Of a DNA stretch of 64,000 nucleotides, positions 1 to 7,647 are shown in pieces; within the stretch, counting starts at the first letter, position 1; each line of letters starts with the position of its first letter. Under the pieces are notes generated by a model. That model searched no databases, had not been told where the DNA came from, and saw nothing but the letters and a program-made list of their open reading frames with translations. The position numbers were made by a program, and so were the translations under genes. The DNA comes from a virus. The stretch is from positions 1-64,000 of IMG/VR virus record IMGVR_UViG_3300020156_000025, one strand, 5' to 3'.

Positions 1-32
1 ACGGGGAGAAGACTGTTCCGAAGGAATAACCG

Positions 33-272
33 ATGAAGGTCGAACGGAAATATGTCAGCGCCTACCTGTTTTCTCGTGCCCGGGAGACGAACCGGGAACT
101 GAGGAGGCGTCTGCGGAGGGGAGAACGGATCGCGGGCGAGTTGCTGGACGCGCTCGACCGGGTGATCGAGGACCCGGGTAACGAGACGTGGAAGAAGATG
201 ATGGCGGTGCGCAAGAAGGCACATGCCGAGATGACGGGGAGAACGAAGAAGCAACAGACACGGAAACGATGA
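33..272 (+). CDS. Small basic protein, unknown
   Basis: A 79-residue, highly charged protein rich in Arg and Lys, predicted mostly helical, with no signal peptide or membrane segment and no recognised family. The ATG at 33 follows AAGGAATAACCG, which combines a weak Shine-Dalgarno with the AACCG leader seen before many genes here. Its TGA stop overlaps the ATG of the next gene by 4 bp (ATGA), so it is probably translationally coupled to the sulfotransferase-like gene. Function unknown. Confidence 0.6.
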   Translation: MKVERKYVSAYLFSRARETNRELRRRLRRGERIAGELLDALDRVIEDPGNETWKKMMAVRKKAHAEMTGRTKKQQTRKR

Positions 273-952
273 TCGCGTTCAACAGGCAATGGATACTGGC
301 CCTGCCGCCGCGCACGGGATCGACCGCCCTTGTGACCGACTTGCGGGAGGAGGGCGGACCGCATGCCGTGGACGGGTTCCACCATACGCCGCTGTCCCGC
401 TACCTTTCCTCGTTCAATGCGTGGCCGGAGGGGTTCACGGGGGTGGTGCTTTACCGGGACCCTGCGGAGAGGCTGGCGTCCGCGTGGTTCCACTCCGTGA
501 CCCAGCACGAGAATGTCCAGCAGGGGATGGGGGTGTTCCGGGTGGACCGGCAGGACTGGAAGATATTCCGGGACTGGGCCAGACAGACGCTCGTGAACAC
601 GTTGGTCCAGAGGGACCGCTACAAGTGGCCGCAGGACATGATCGCCACGGGAAAGGGGCCGCATTACCGGAGGCACGTGTTGACGTGGTCGCTGCCGTGC
701 GCGTGGTGGGCCGGAGGGCTCAGGCACGTGCCGGGTATCATGACATCGCTGGACGGGTTGAAATTGTTCCACCCCGACATGGTGCAGCGCACGGGGCTGG
801 GAGCCAGAGGCGGCACGAGCAACCGCACCAAGAACCACGCGCCGCCCTTGTTCGATGCCGTGACGCTGCTGCGCGACGAATTCGGTAAACGGCTGGAGCG
901 TATTTATGCGGATGACTTCAAGGTTCTTGCAAACTGTGCAAAGCAGGGCTAG
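269..952 (+). CDS. Sulfotransferase-like P-loop protein
   Basis: A 227-residue protein with the two landmarks of PAPS-dependent sulfotransferases: a 5'-phosphosulfate loop, PPRTGST, at about residues 13-19, and a 3'-phosphate site with YRDPAERLASAW at about 62-73. Members move sulfate from PAPS to a hydroxyl, often of a sugar. The acceptor cannot be deduced. The ATG at 269 was chosen over an upstream in-frame start at 188 because it sits in an ATGA overlap with the preceding gene and the P-loop then lies at the usual distance from the N terminus. The last codons contain a copy of the dispersed palindrome. It is one of three sulfotransferase-like domains in the window. Confidence 0.7.
   Translation: MIAFNRQWILALPPRTGSTALVTDLREEGGPHAVDGFHHTPLSRYLSSFNAWPEGFTGVVLYRDPAERLASAWFHSVTQHENVQQGMGVFRVDRQDWKIFRDWARQTLVNTLVQRDRYKWPQDMIATGKGPHYRRHVLTWSLPCAWWAGGLRHVPGIMTSLDGLKLFHPDMVQRTGLGARGGTSNRTKNHAPPLFDAVTLLRDEFGKRLERIYADDFKVLANCAKQG
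926..942. repeat. Palindrome copy 1 (operator-like)
   Basis: CTTGCAAACTGTGCAAA, one base off the TTTGCA-N5-TGCAAA consensus. It lies in the last codons of the sulfotransferase-like gene and ends 22 nt before the methyltransferase start. Confidence 0.75.
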
Positions 953-963
953 ACCGGGGAGGT

Positions 964-1599
964 ATGAACGAGCAACCGACGGGTGACGGGGTAAACCATG
1001 CGAGATTCCTGATCGATGGACCGGAAGGGGAGAGGGTAGCGGTATCGCGCGCGGAACAGGTGTCTTGGTTGAAGGAGCGTCATCCGCTGGCCCGGTTCGG
1101 GCACATGCGGACGTGGGACATCGGGGCGTGCGTGGGGCAGTTCGGAAAGGCGCTGCTCGACGCGGAGTTGATCTTCCGGGAGGACTACTTGGGGTGGGAA
1201 CCGTTCCGCGACCAATACGAGCCGCACGTGACCGGTGCCGATGTAATGTTCCCGCACGTCGTGGTGCAACCGGCGGAGGCGATGGGAGAGTTCGTGTTCC
1301 GGAAGCCGGAGCCGAAGTTCGATCTGATCGCGTTCAACCACGTGCTGGAGCATCTGGACGATCCGCTTGAAGCGTTGGACCTTGCGGAGGTCGCCTTGCG
1401 CAACCGCGACGCGAGGATAATGGTGGCGGTGCCGCATTCGGACGACCAATGGGCGTGGGCGGAGGAGGGGCACCTGTGGATGTTCAACGACGTGACGCTG
1501 GCGCGGGTGGCGGACAGGGCAGGACTGTCGGTGAAGGACTCGCGCGTGGTGTCGTTCGCGCCGGGACGGAAGGAACTCTGGATGATGCTGGGGAGATGA
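964..1599 (+). CDS. SAM-dependent methyltransferase, class I
   Basis: A 211-residue protein resembling type-11/type-12 class I methyltransferases. WDIGACVGQFGKAL at about residues 50-63 fits the SAM-binding glycine-rich motif I. FDLIAFNHVLEHLDDPLEAL at about 120-139 is the characteristic motif IV with HVLEH. A late MVAVPHSDD strand is followed by an HLWMF segment, typical of family members acting on sugars or small molecules. The substrate is unknown. Location beside the sulfotransferase and tailspike suggests carbohydrate modification. The stop overlaps the next start (ATGA). Confidence 0.75.
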   Translation: MNEQPTGDGVNHARFLIDGPEGERVAVSRAEQVSWLKERHPLARFGHMRTWDIGACVGQFGKALLDAELIFREDYLGWEPFRDQYEPHVTGADVMFPHVVVQPAEAMGEFVFRKPEPKFDLIAFNHVLEHLDDPLEALDLAEVALRNRDARIMVAVPHSDDQWAWAEEGHLWMFNDVTLARVADRAGLSVKDSRVVSFAPGRKELWMMLGR

Positions 1600-1868
1600 G
1601 CAACGGGCACAAGGACATACCCGTGACGGGAGACGGTGGCGGGCAGGGGGGTAGGATAGTCTACCGTTCGTGGCCGCTGTCGATTCCGGTGGGGAGCATG
1701 CTGTCGTGCCGGAAGGAATCGCCCGTCCTTGCCGCGGCCATAGTCGTGATCGAGAAGACGATGGCGAAGAAAGGCATCGAGACTTTCAAGCGATACGGGA
1801 ACCTGATCGTGACGGAACGGGAATGGGTGGGGGCGTTCCACGAGGGGGACGTGCCGGGGGAGCCTTGA
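1596..1868 (+). CDS. Hypothetical protein, 90 aa
   Basis: A 90-residue protein with a Gly-rich N terminus, then a segment with SMLSCRKESPVLAAAIVVIEK, which is amphipathic to hydrophobic, and an acidic C terminus. No family is recognised. The start was chosen because its ATG overlaps the methyltransferase stop in an ATGA arrangement. Position upstream of the tailspike suggests a late-gene accessory role. Confidence 0.5.
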   Translation: MSNGHKDIPVTGDGGGQGGRIVYRSWPLSIPVGSMLSCRKESPVLAAAIVVIEKTMAKKGIETFKRYGNLIVTEREWVGAFHEGDVPGEP

Positions 1869-1889
1869 CGGGAGGGGGACATCGGTGGC

Positions 1890-2237
1890 ATGTTCCCTCC
1901 CGAGATGCAAAATCTGGTCATAAAACGCGGGGCGATCATCGATTTGACGATCAAGGGTAAGAACGCGGAGGGGGAGGACTTCCCGTTTCCCGCGGAATGG
2001 CCCGTGGCCGGGGAGGTCCGGGATTATGCCGAAGCCACACCCGTGCGGCTCGATCTGGAGCCGGTGATCGAGGACGGGGTGATCCGGGTGAAGATATCCT
2101 CGCAGCCGCTTCCGCCGCAGGAATACGAGCTGGGGATCGTGGTGACGGACACCACCACCGATCCGTCCCTGCCCGCACCGTATTGGACGGAGACCGTGAA
2201 GCTGACCGTGCAGCCCGCCCTTCCGGGGGTGGCCTGA
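1890..2237 (+). CDS. Probable fibre-associated beta-sandwich protein
   Basis: A 115-residue protein with alternating hydrophobic beta-strand-like segments (LVIKRGAIIDLTIKG, RVKISS, YELGIVVTD, TVKLTVQPAL), which looks like a single Ig-like or jelly-roll domain. Similar small beta proteins often sit immediately before tail fibres and act as adaptors or caps. The fold is inferred from pattern only. It ends 33 bp before the tailspike start. Confidence 0.5.
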   Translation: MFPPEMQNLVIKRGAIIDLTIKGKNAEGEDFPFPAEWPVAGEVRDYAEATPVRLDLEPVIEDGVIRVKISSQPLPPQEYELGIVVTDTTTDPSLPAPYWTETVKLTVQPALPGVA

Positions 2238-2270
2238 GTGTGTGCCGGAACCTCATACCGAATAGACAAG

Positions 2271-4931
2271 ATGCCTGAATTAACCACGCTGATTATCCAA
2301 GTGGGGAGTCCGTCGCCCCTGTCCACGCTGTTGATCAACTTCGGCCCGGCGGGAAGGGACGGGGGCTCCGAGGACGACGCGGTGGACGTGGCTTTCGCGA
2401 TCCACAACGCCCCGCCCTTGTCCACGCCCGCCGATAATGACGAATTAGGGAGGGTGGATAGCACGGATGGCTACACGCTCAAGCGGTGGACTTGGGGTGC
2501 GATGAAGACCGCGATGACCGCCCATAGCGAAACCTTGTTCGCGCCGCTCGCGCATGTGAATGACGTGGGCAATCCGCACGAGGTGACCAAGGCGCAGGTG
2601 GGACTGTCGGAAGTGGACAATACCAGCGATGCCGATAAGCCGGTATCGACCGCGACGCTGGCCGCACTCGCGGGGAAGGCCAGCAGCGTGCACGTGCATG
2701 ACATGTCGGACGTGACGGGGCTGGCGGCTGCGCTGGCGCTGGCCGCACCGTTCTATTCGTGCGAGAGTTTCGGGGCATTGCCTACGGCCAACGCGTCGCA
2801 GAACGTGGCGGCGGTCCAAGCCGCCCTTGACGCCGCCCATGCCGCGGGAGGGGGGACGGTGAAACTGGACCAACCCGGAACCTACGAGGTTGACTCGACC
2901 TTGCGGATCTACTCCTACACGGATTTCCTGCTTGGCCCGGGGGTGGTATTCAAGAAGGTCGCGGAATACGGGGAGTTCCTCGCCAATGACGGGGCATGGA
3001 CGCTGATCAACGACGACCGCATCCGCGTGGTGGGGCTGGTATTGGACGCGAACAACACCTCGGACATCGAGGCGATCCAGCCGGGGCTGAGGGGTCACGT
3101 GTCGTGGTATAATATTACCAACGTCCGCATGGAGCGGTGCAGGATCTATAACGGTGGCACGGCCCAATTCTCGGTCCATTGCTGTGCGTTCTACAATGCA
3201 TTTTTCGATGACATGGATTTCCCCGACGGGAAGGCAGGTATCCAGACAGGATCGGGGCAGAACCTCTACGTGCGGAATATCCGCGGGGATACGTTCGATG
3301 ACCTTCTCGCCTTGAACGCGCACGACTGGCCGGTGTCGTCGCCCAAGACCGGGGACCTGTCCAACGTGGTGATCGAGAACATGATCACCCGGTCGCAGCA
3401 CCGGATCATGGCGGGTTCGTGGACGACGTGGGCCGCTACCACCTACAGCGCGGGAGACCGCGTGGTCAGCTCCGGGAACGTCTATATCGCCTGCTTGCCC
3501 GTGAACACGTCGGCGGCTTCCACAGTGGCTCCGACCCATACCGCGGGGATCGTGACCGGAGCGGACGGCATCCCGTGGCGCTGGGAATATGCGGGCACGA
3601 ACACGGAGACCAACGTGCACAATATCACCTACCGGGATTGTAGGTTCTATTCGCAGGGTGTGCTGATGGATTCCAACAACGACATGGGCGGCTACTACCG
3701 GATGGTGGTGCCGGGGACCGAGGGCAATTCGTGCGTCGATGGCGTCACCTTTGAAAACTGCATCTTCGATCCCGACACCCCGGGGGCCGTGCTGTTGTCG
3801 GGACAGTCGCGCTACACGCGGGCCGTGTTCCGCAATTGCACGTTCAAGGGCGCGAATATCGGGGCGATCATCTCGCATACCCCCTACACGGTCCCGACCA
3901 GCTATGTCTCCGCCCATACCGCGGTGGTGGATTTCACGGACTGCCTTTTCCACAACACGGCATGGATCGCGGGGATCATCAGTAATTTGAAAGGGAACTT
4001 CACGACGATCCTGACCGGCCAAGGGAACCGGATGTCCGCCCTTGCGTTTATCAGCGGGTCGATCAACCGGGTGGATGGATTCGATCTGCCGGTGCGCGTG
4101 GACCATATCACCGCGCCGGTTTCGGGTGACCGGGCAAGGCTCAGGCTCACGTCGGGGGCCATCCTGCCGGGACTGGCCACGTATCGCAGGGGACGCTGGG
4201 TGCCGGTGGACGCGGACCAGCTCGGACCCGCGAACCGGCGGTTGATGATGTGCAACGCCACCACGTTCACGAGCGGTTCCGCGGCTGCCGCGGGCACGAT
4301 CTACCCGGGCGGGGCGTTGCACCTTACCGCTGGCTCCGCCGCCATCGGGTGGGCGATGGGGCGACTGCAACAGGTGGGGACCTACCAGAGTGAGGACGGG
4401 ACCAACTTCAACGCGCCGTTCGTGCTGCCGCTCACCATTACCGGGCAGGCGATTGACGGGGGCGTGATCCGCGTGCTCCACGGCGCTCCCTTGGCACTCA
4501 ATACCGGGTTCACGGCGAACGCGGCGGGTCCGGCCTACACTTCGAGGGGTATCGGTATCGAGATCGGCCGCGAGGGCGGCACCGGGAATCAAAAGGCGAG
4601 GATCATCGCGCACGACGGCACGAGCTACCGGCAATCGGCGTGGCTGGACCTAGGGGTCGCCCCGGGGCGCAACAACGTGTTCTCGTTCGAGTTGCTGAAC
4701 CGCGGGAACGGCACGGTGGAACTCTACTGGGGTCGGCCCACGTCGGGGAACCTGTCCGGTTCGATCATCGGTGAAACGGCGGGGGTGTCCATCTCCAACG
4801 GTCCGACCGGGGTGGGAGCCAACGCGGCGACTTGGGCCGTTGCCACGGCGGACAACTCCACCGTCCCGGTCAATGCGAATTCGATCCGTGCGGTGATCTA
4901 CCCGACATCGCTCGAATATCTGGCGTTCTAG
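2271..4931 (+). CDS. Tailspike, beta-helix receptor-binding protein
   Basis: An 886-residue virion protein. The N-terminal part has the phage-fibre signature NPHEVTKAQVGLSEVDNTSD followed by DKPVSTATLAAL (about residues 100-140). Next comes a pectate-lyase-type entry to a right-handed beta-helix, FGALPTANASQNVAAVQAAL, and GGGTVKLDQPGTYEV, with long repeated beta-strand segments after it. Such proteins bind and often hydrolyse host surface polysaccharide; catalytic residues cannot be assigned here. The C-terminal 150 residues resemble the C terminus of the fibre at 33957-36308 (HDGTSYRQSAW against HNGTTYQTSAW). The ATG at 2271 is preferred over GTG at 2238. Confidence 0.85.
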   Translation: MPELTTLIIQVGSPSPLSTLLINFGPAGRDGGSEDDAVDVAFAIHNAPPLSTPADNDELGRVDSTDGYTLKRWTWGAMKTAMTAHSETLFAPLAHVNDVGNPHEVTKAQVGLSEVDNTSDADKPVSTATLAALAGKASSVHVHDMSDVTGLAAALALAAPFYSCESFGALPTANASQNVAAVQAALDAAHAAGGGTVKLDQPGTYEVDSTLRIYSYTDFLLGPGVVFKKVAEYGEFLANDGAWTLINDDRIRVVGLVLDANNTSDIEAIQPGLRGHVSWYNITNVRMERCRIYNGGTAQFSVHCCAFYNAFFDDMDFPDGKAGIQTGSGQNLYVRNIRGDTFDDLLALNAHDWPVSSPKTGDLSNVVIENMITRSQHRIMAGSWTTWAATTYSAGDRVVSSGNVYIACLPVNTSAASTVAPTHTAGIVTGADGIPWRWEYAGTNTETNVHNITYRDCRFYSQGVLMDSNNDMGGYYRMVVPGTEGNSCVDGVTFENCIFDPDTPGAVLLSGQSRYTRAVFRNCTFKGANIGAIISHTPYTVPTSYVSAHTAVVDFTDCLFHNTAWIAGIISNLKGNFTTILTGQGNRMSALAFISGSINRVDGFDLPVRVDHITAPVSGDRARLRLTSGAILPGLATYRRGRWVPVDADQLGPANRRLMMCNATTFTSGSAAAAGTIYPGGALHLTAGSAAIGWAMGRLQQVGTYQSEDGTNFNAPFVLPLTITGQAIDGGVIRVLHGAPLALNTGFTANAAGPAYTSRGIGIEIGREGGTGNQKARIIAHDGTSYRQSAWLDLGVAPGRNNVFSFELLNRGNGTVELYWGRPTSGNLSGSIIGETAGVSISNGPTGVGANAATWAVATADNSTVPVNANSIRAVIYPTSLEYLAF

Positions 4932-4999
4932 CGGATGAAAGGGAAGGGTGTGGCGGTTTTGATCGGGGAGCTTGACTTTACACGGGGATTAGCCGTTCA

Positions 5000-5530
5000 A
5001 TGTTCCACGCAACCGCCATGCCCGCCCAAACATTCAATCCCGTGACAGGGAAGTCGTGCGTCAAGCGATACGCCGACATTCCGTTCGCCCACAGGCAGCC
5101 GTTCCACGAGGGGCACTGCCATTTCATCCACGGCCATTCGTGGAGCTTCGAGTTCGAGTTCTCGGCGGACGCGCTGGATCACCGGGGCTTCGTGCAGGAC
5201 TTCGGTGATTTGAAGTGGCTGGGGCAGCTCATCACGGAGAACTTTGATCACGCGCTGGTGTTGCAAGAGGACGATCCGGAGCTGGCGTTCCTGATCCAAG
5301 CCCTGCGGGTGAAGGCGGAAGACCCGCAACACGCGCTGGCCAAATTGACCGTCCTTCCGTCATCGTCGAGTGAGGGGATCGCGGACTGGCTGTTCCAATG
5401 GGTGGGGCCTATGGTCTCGGACCGCTCCGGGGGGAGGGTGAAGTTGGACCGGGTGACGGTGTTCGAGGACTCGCGCAATTCCGCGACCGCGTGGGCACCG
5501 CCGGAGTTCACGGGCCTGATGGCGGGGTAG
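5000..5530 (+). CDS. queD: 6-carboxytetrahydropterin synthase QueD
   Basis: A 176-residue 6-pyruvoyl-tetrahydropterin synthase family protein. It makes 6-carboxy-tetrahydropterin from dihydroneopterin triphosphate, the second step of 7-deazaguanine synthesis. Visible motifs: a zinc-binding His in FAHRQPFHEG, then GHCHFIHGHSW containing the catalytic Cys and the HxH zinc ligands, GFVQDFGDLK, the NFDHAL His, and a PTSEN-equivalent SSSEGIADWLF. Length is slightly above the 120-140 usual. It is followed by queE and folE, an unusual order for one pathway. Confidence 0.85.
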   Translation: MFHATAMPAQTFNPVTGKSCVKRYADIPFAHRQPFHEGHCHFIHGHSWSFEFEFSADALDHRGFVQDFGDLKWLGQLITENFDHALVLQEDDPELAFLIQALRVKAEDPQHALAKLTVLPSSSSEGIADWLFQWVGPMVSDRSGGRVKLDRVTVFEDSRNSATAWAPPEFTGLMAG

Positions 5531-5555
5531 TTCCGCCCGTCCTTCCAAAAACGAT

Positions 5556-5572
5556 TATGCAAACCGTGCAAA
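5556..5572. repeat. Palindrome copy 2 (operator-like)
   Basis: TATGCAAACCGTGCAAA. It contains the proposed queE ATG (5557-5559), so a protein bound here would occlude transcription through the gene start. Confidence 0.75.
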
Positions 5573-6291
5573 TAGAGGAGCGCCGGTTGCTGCCGGTGCA
5601 GGAACGTTTCCATGCCTTCCAAGGGGAGGGCGTCCATATGGGGCGTAGTGCGTTTTTCATCCGCACCTACGGGTGTCCGGTGCAATGCCCGTGGTGCGAT
5701 TCCGCGGGGACGTGGCACCATGCCTACCGGCCCGAGGTGGACAAGCTGCGCATGTCGGTCGAGATGCTGGTGGAGGAGGCGCTGTTCTGCAACGCGGAGT
5801 TCGTGGTCGTGACGGGCGGGGAACCGCTGATCCATGACCTTGCGCCGCTCGTGAATGCGTTGCACGGGGAGGGGATTCAGGTGCATCTGGAGACCTGCGG
5901 TGCGTTCCCGATCAAAGGGGGTGCGATCTTCGACTGGATCACGCTGTCGCCGAAGGACAACCGCCCGCCCTTGAAGCACATGCTGCATCTTGCGGACGAG
6001 TTCAAGATCATCGTGGAGAAGCCGGAGGACATTGAACGGTGGTTCGACGTGATCCTTTACGAGACGAACGAATTGAGGGCGGAGACCGTGCAGGTATGGT
6101 TGCACCCGGAGTGGTCGCAACGGGAGAACCCCGCGGTGCTGGGGGCCATCTGCGAGGCGGTAAAGGGGCGGTCGCAGAAGCCGCGCTTCCGTGCCGGGTG
6201 GCAGATGCACAAACCCTACATGGTGGACGCGGGGGATGCACGGACCGCGCCGCGCGTGCCGCTGGGGGGAGACCCGGCGAGGGGGTATTGA
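5557..6291 (+). CDS. queE: 7-carboxy-7-deazaguanine synthase QueE
   Basis: A 244-residue radical-SAM enzyme that converts 6-carboxytetrahydropterin to 7-carboxy-7-deazaguanine. RFHAFQGEGVHMGRSAFFIR is the QueE N-terminal signature. The cluster motif reads CPVQCPWCDS, a CX3CX2C arrangement with an aromatic before the third Cys, and VVVTGGEPLI binds SAM. An upstream extension to 5398 is possible but lacks family sequence, so the ATG at 5557 is used. The first residues, MQTVQ, are encoded by a copy of the dispersed palindrome. The stop lies one base before a possible folE start at 6293. Confidence 0.88.
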   Translation: MQTVQIEERRLLPVQERFHAFQGEGVHMGRSAFFIRTYGCPVQCPWCDSAGTWHHAYRPEVDKLRMSVEMLVEEALFCNAEFVVVTGGEPLIHDLAPLVNALHGEGIQVHLETCGAFPIKGGAIFDWITLSPKDNRPPLKHMLHLADEFKIIVEKPEDIERWFDVILYETNELRAETVQVWLHPEWSQRENPAVLGAICEAVKGRSQKPRFRAGWQMHKPYMVDAGDARTAPRVPLGGDPARGY

Positions 6292-6308
6292 AATGCACGC
6301 TTTGCAAA
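6292..6308. repeat. Palindrome copy 3 (operator-like)
   Basis: AATGCACGCTTTGCAAA at the queE/folE junction, 20 nt before the preferred folE start. It also contains an alternative folE ATG at 6293. Confidence 0.75.
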
Positions 6309-6328
6309 AACCGATTCAACCGAGACAT

Positions 6329-6955
6329 ATGAAACCGAGGATGTCCCCGGAGGGGGAGAACGAGCAGGTGAGGGCCGCGGAAGCAGGGGTGCGATGCCTC
6401 TTGCATCTGATCGGGGAGAACACGGAGAGGGAGGGGTTGAAGGACACGCCCGCCCGCTTCGTGAAGGCGTTCCGGGAGATGACGGCGGGGTTGCATGTCG
6501 ATCCGAAGCGGCATCTGGAGAAACGGTTCGCGCTGGACGATGCGGAGGAGAGCATCCGGTATGACGGGGTGGTGCTGTCGGGGTGGCTGCCCTTCGTGTC
6601 GCTGTGCGAGCATCACCTGCTGCCGTTCACGGGGGAGGCGCATATCGCCTATCTGCCCGCGGGGAAGGAGAGGACCGTGGTGGGGTTGTCGAAACTGGCC
6701 CGCTTGCTGGAGGACTATGCCCGCAGGCCGCAGATACAGGAACGCTTGACGCAGCAGGTGGCCGATGCGATCGAGACGGTGCTGCGACCGGAGGGGGTCG
6801 GGGTGGTGCTGAGGGGGAAACATTCCTGCCAGTGGTGCCGCGGGGTGAAGAAACCGGGGAGCATGCTCACGTCGTCCTTGCACGGGAGTTTCAAGACGCC
6901 CGCGGGGAGGATGGAGCTGTTCGAGCTAATCAAATTGGCGAAAGGGGGAGAGTAA
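6329..6955 (+). CDS. folE: GTP cyclohydrolase I FolE
   Basis: A 208-residue GTP cyclohydrolase I that makes dihydroneopterin triphosphate, the feeder for QueD. Landmarks: CEHHLLPFTGEAHIAYLP with zinc Cys and catalytic His; VVGLSKLARLLEDYARRPQ, then QERLTQQVADAI; and HSCQWCRGVKKPGSMLTSS with the third zinc-ligand Cys. I use the ATG at 6329 because it follows the AACCGAGACAT leader and gives a normal N terminus; ATG at 6293 would add 12 residues (MHALQK...). It completes folE-queD-queE, but queC and a DNA transglycosylase are not in the window. Confidence 0.87.
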   Translation: MKPRMSPEGENEQVRAAEAGVRCLLHLIGENTEREGLKDTPARFVKAFREMTAGLHVDPKRHLEKRFALDDAEESIRYDGVVLSGWLPFVSLCEHHLLPFTGEAHIAYLPAGKERTVVGLSKLARLLEDYARRPQIQERLTQQVADAIETVLRPEGVGVVLRGKHSCQWCRGVKKPGSMLTSSLHGSFKTPAGRMELFELIKLAKGGE

Positions 6956-6959
6956 GACC

Positions 6960-7640
6960 ATGACGAATGATCCCGATGACGAGCTGGAGCTGAACGCGGC
7001 GGGAGAGGGTGTGATGACCGATTACACCGATGACGACGACGATGACGAGGATGAGGACGAGGGGGGCAACGAGGAGGTGCCGGAACCTCAGAACATCCCC
7101 GTGCGCTCGCGCCGCAGGATGGTGGTGCTGGACCCGGTGGTGGCCCAGCAGAAGGTGCTGAACCTGCGCAAGCAGCGCAGGCAGGACAACAAGGAGCGGT
7201 TCCTGAAGCTGCTGGAGGAGAAACACCTCGGGGTGATATGCTATGCCGCGAAGGAAGCCGGGATTTCGGTCGGAACGATCAACCGGTGGATGCGCACGGA
7301 TCAGAACTTTCACGATCGCGTGCGGATGGTGGAGCACCGGCAGGTGGGCTTCGTGGAGCGGCACCTGTTCCGCGCGGTGGCGAACGGGAACGTGCGCGCG
7401 ATGACGTTTTTCCTGAGCACGAAGGGGGCGAAGCACGGATACGTGCAGGGCTTCGAGTTGCGGACGCCGGAACCGTTGCAGGTGGGGGTGGAGGTATCGA
7501 CACCCGATGTGCGGAAGGAGATGAACGACGAGGTGCTGTCGAAGACGCTGGCCAAGTTGATCGGGATGAGTCCCGAGATGGCCGCGGCCCTGCAATCGAC
7601 GCTGGTGGACAAGATCTCGGACCTTTCGCCGGAGGACTAG
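6960..7640 (+). CDS. terS: Terminase small subunit (probable)
   Basis: A 226-residue protein directly before the large terminase. After an acidic N terminus with a run of Asp residues comes IPVRSRRRM (the PVRSRR motif shared with replication proteins). A helix-turn-helix-like segment, VICYAAKEAGISVGTINRWM, lies around residue 85-105 and fits the DNA-recognition domain of small terminases. The rest is helical, consistent with oligomerisation. It would bind pac/cos DNA and load TerL. Assignment rests on position, HTH and size. Confidence 0.75.
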   Translation: MTNDPDDELELNAAGEGVMTDYTDDDDDDEDEDEGGNEEVPEPQNIPVRSRRRMVVLDPVVAQQKVLNLRKQRRQDNKERFLKLLEEKHLGVICYAAKEAGISVGTINRWMRTDQNFHDRVRMVEHRQVGFVERHLFRAVANGNVRAMTFFLSTKGAKHGYVQGFELRTPEPLQVGVEVSTPDVRKEMNDEVLSKTLAKLIGMSPEMAAALQSTLVDKISDLSPED

Positions 7641-7647
7641 GACGGCC

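Noticed and set aside
2445-4634. 729-residue reverse-strand open frame opposite the tailspike
   Set aside because: The reverse frame is Arg/His/Pro-rich, a typical shadow of a GC-rich gene; the + strand has clear tailspike motifs.
5398-5556. N-terminal extension of QueE
   Set aside because: The added 53 residues are shadow of queD and not QueE-like.
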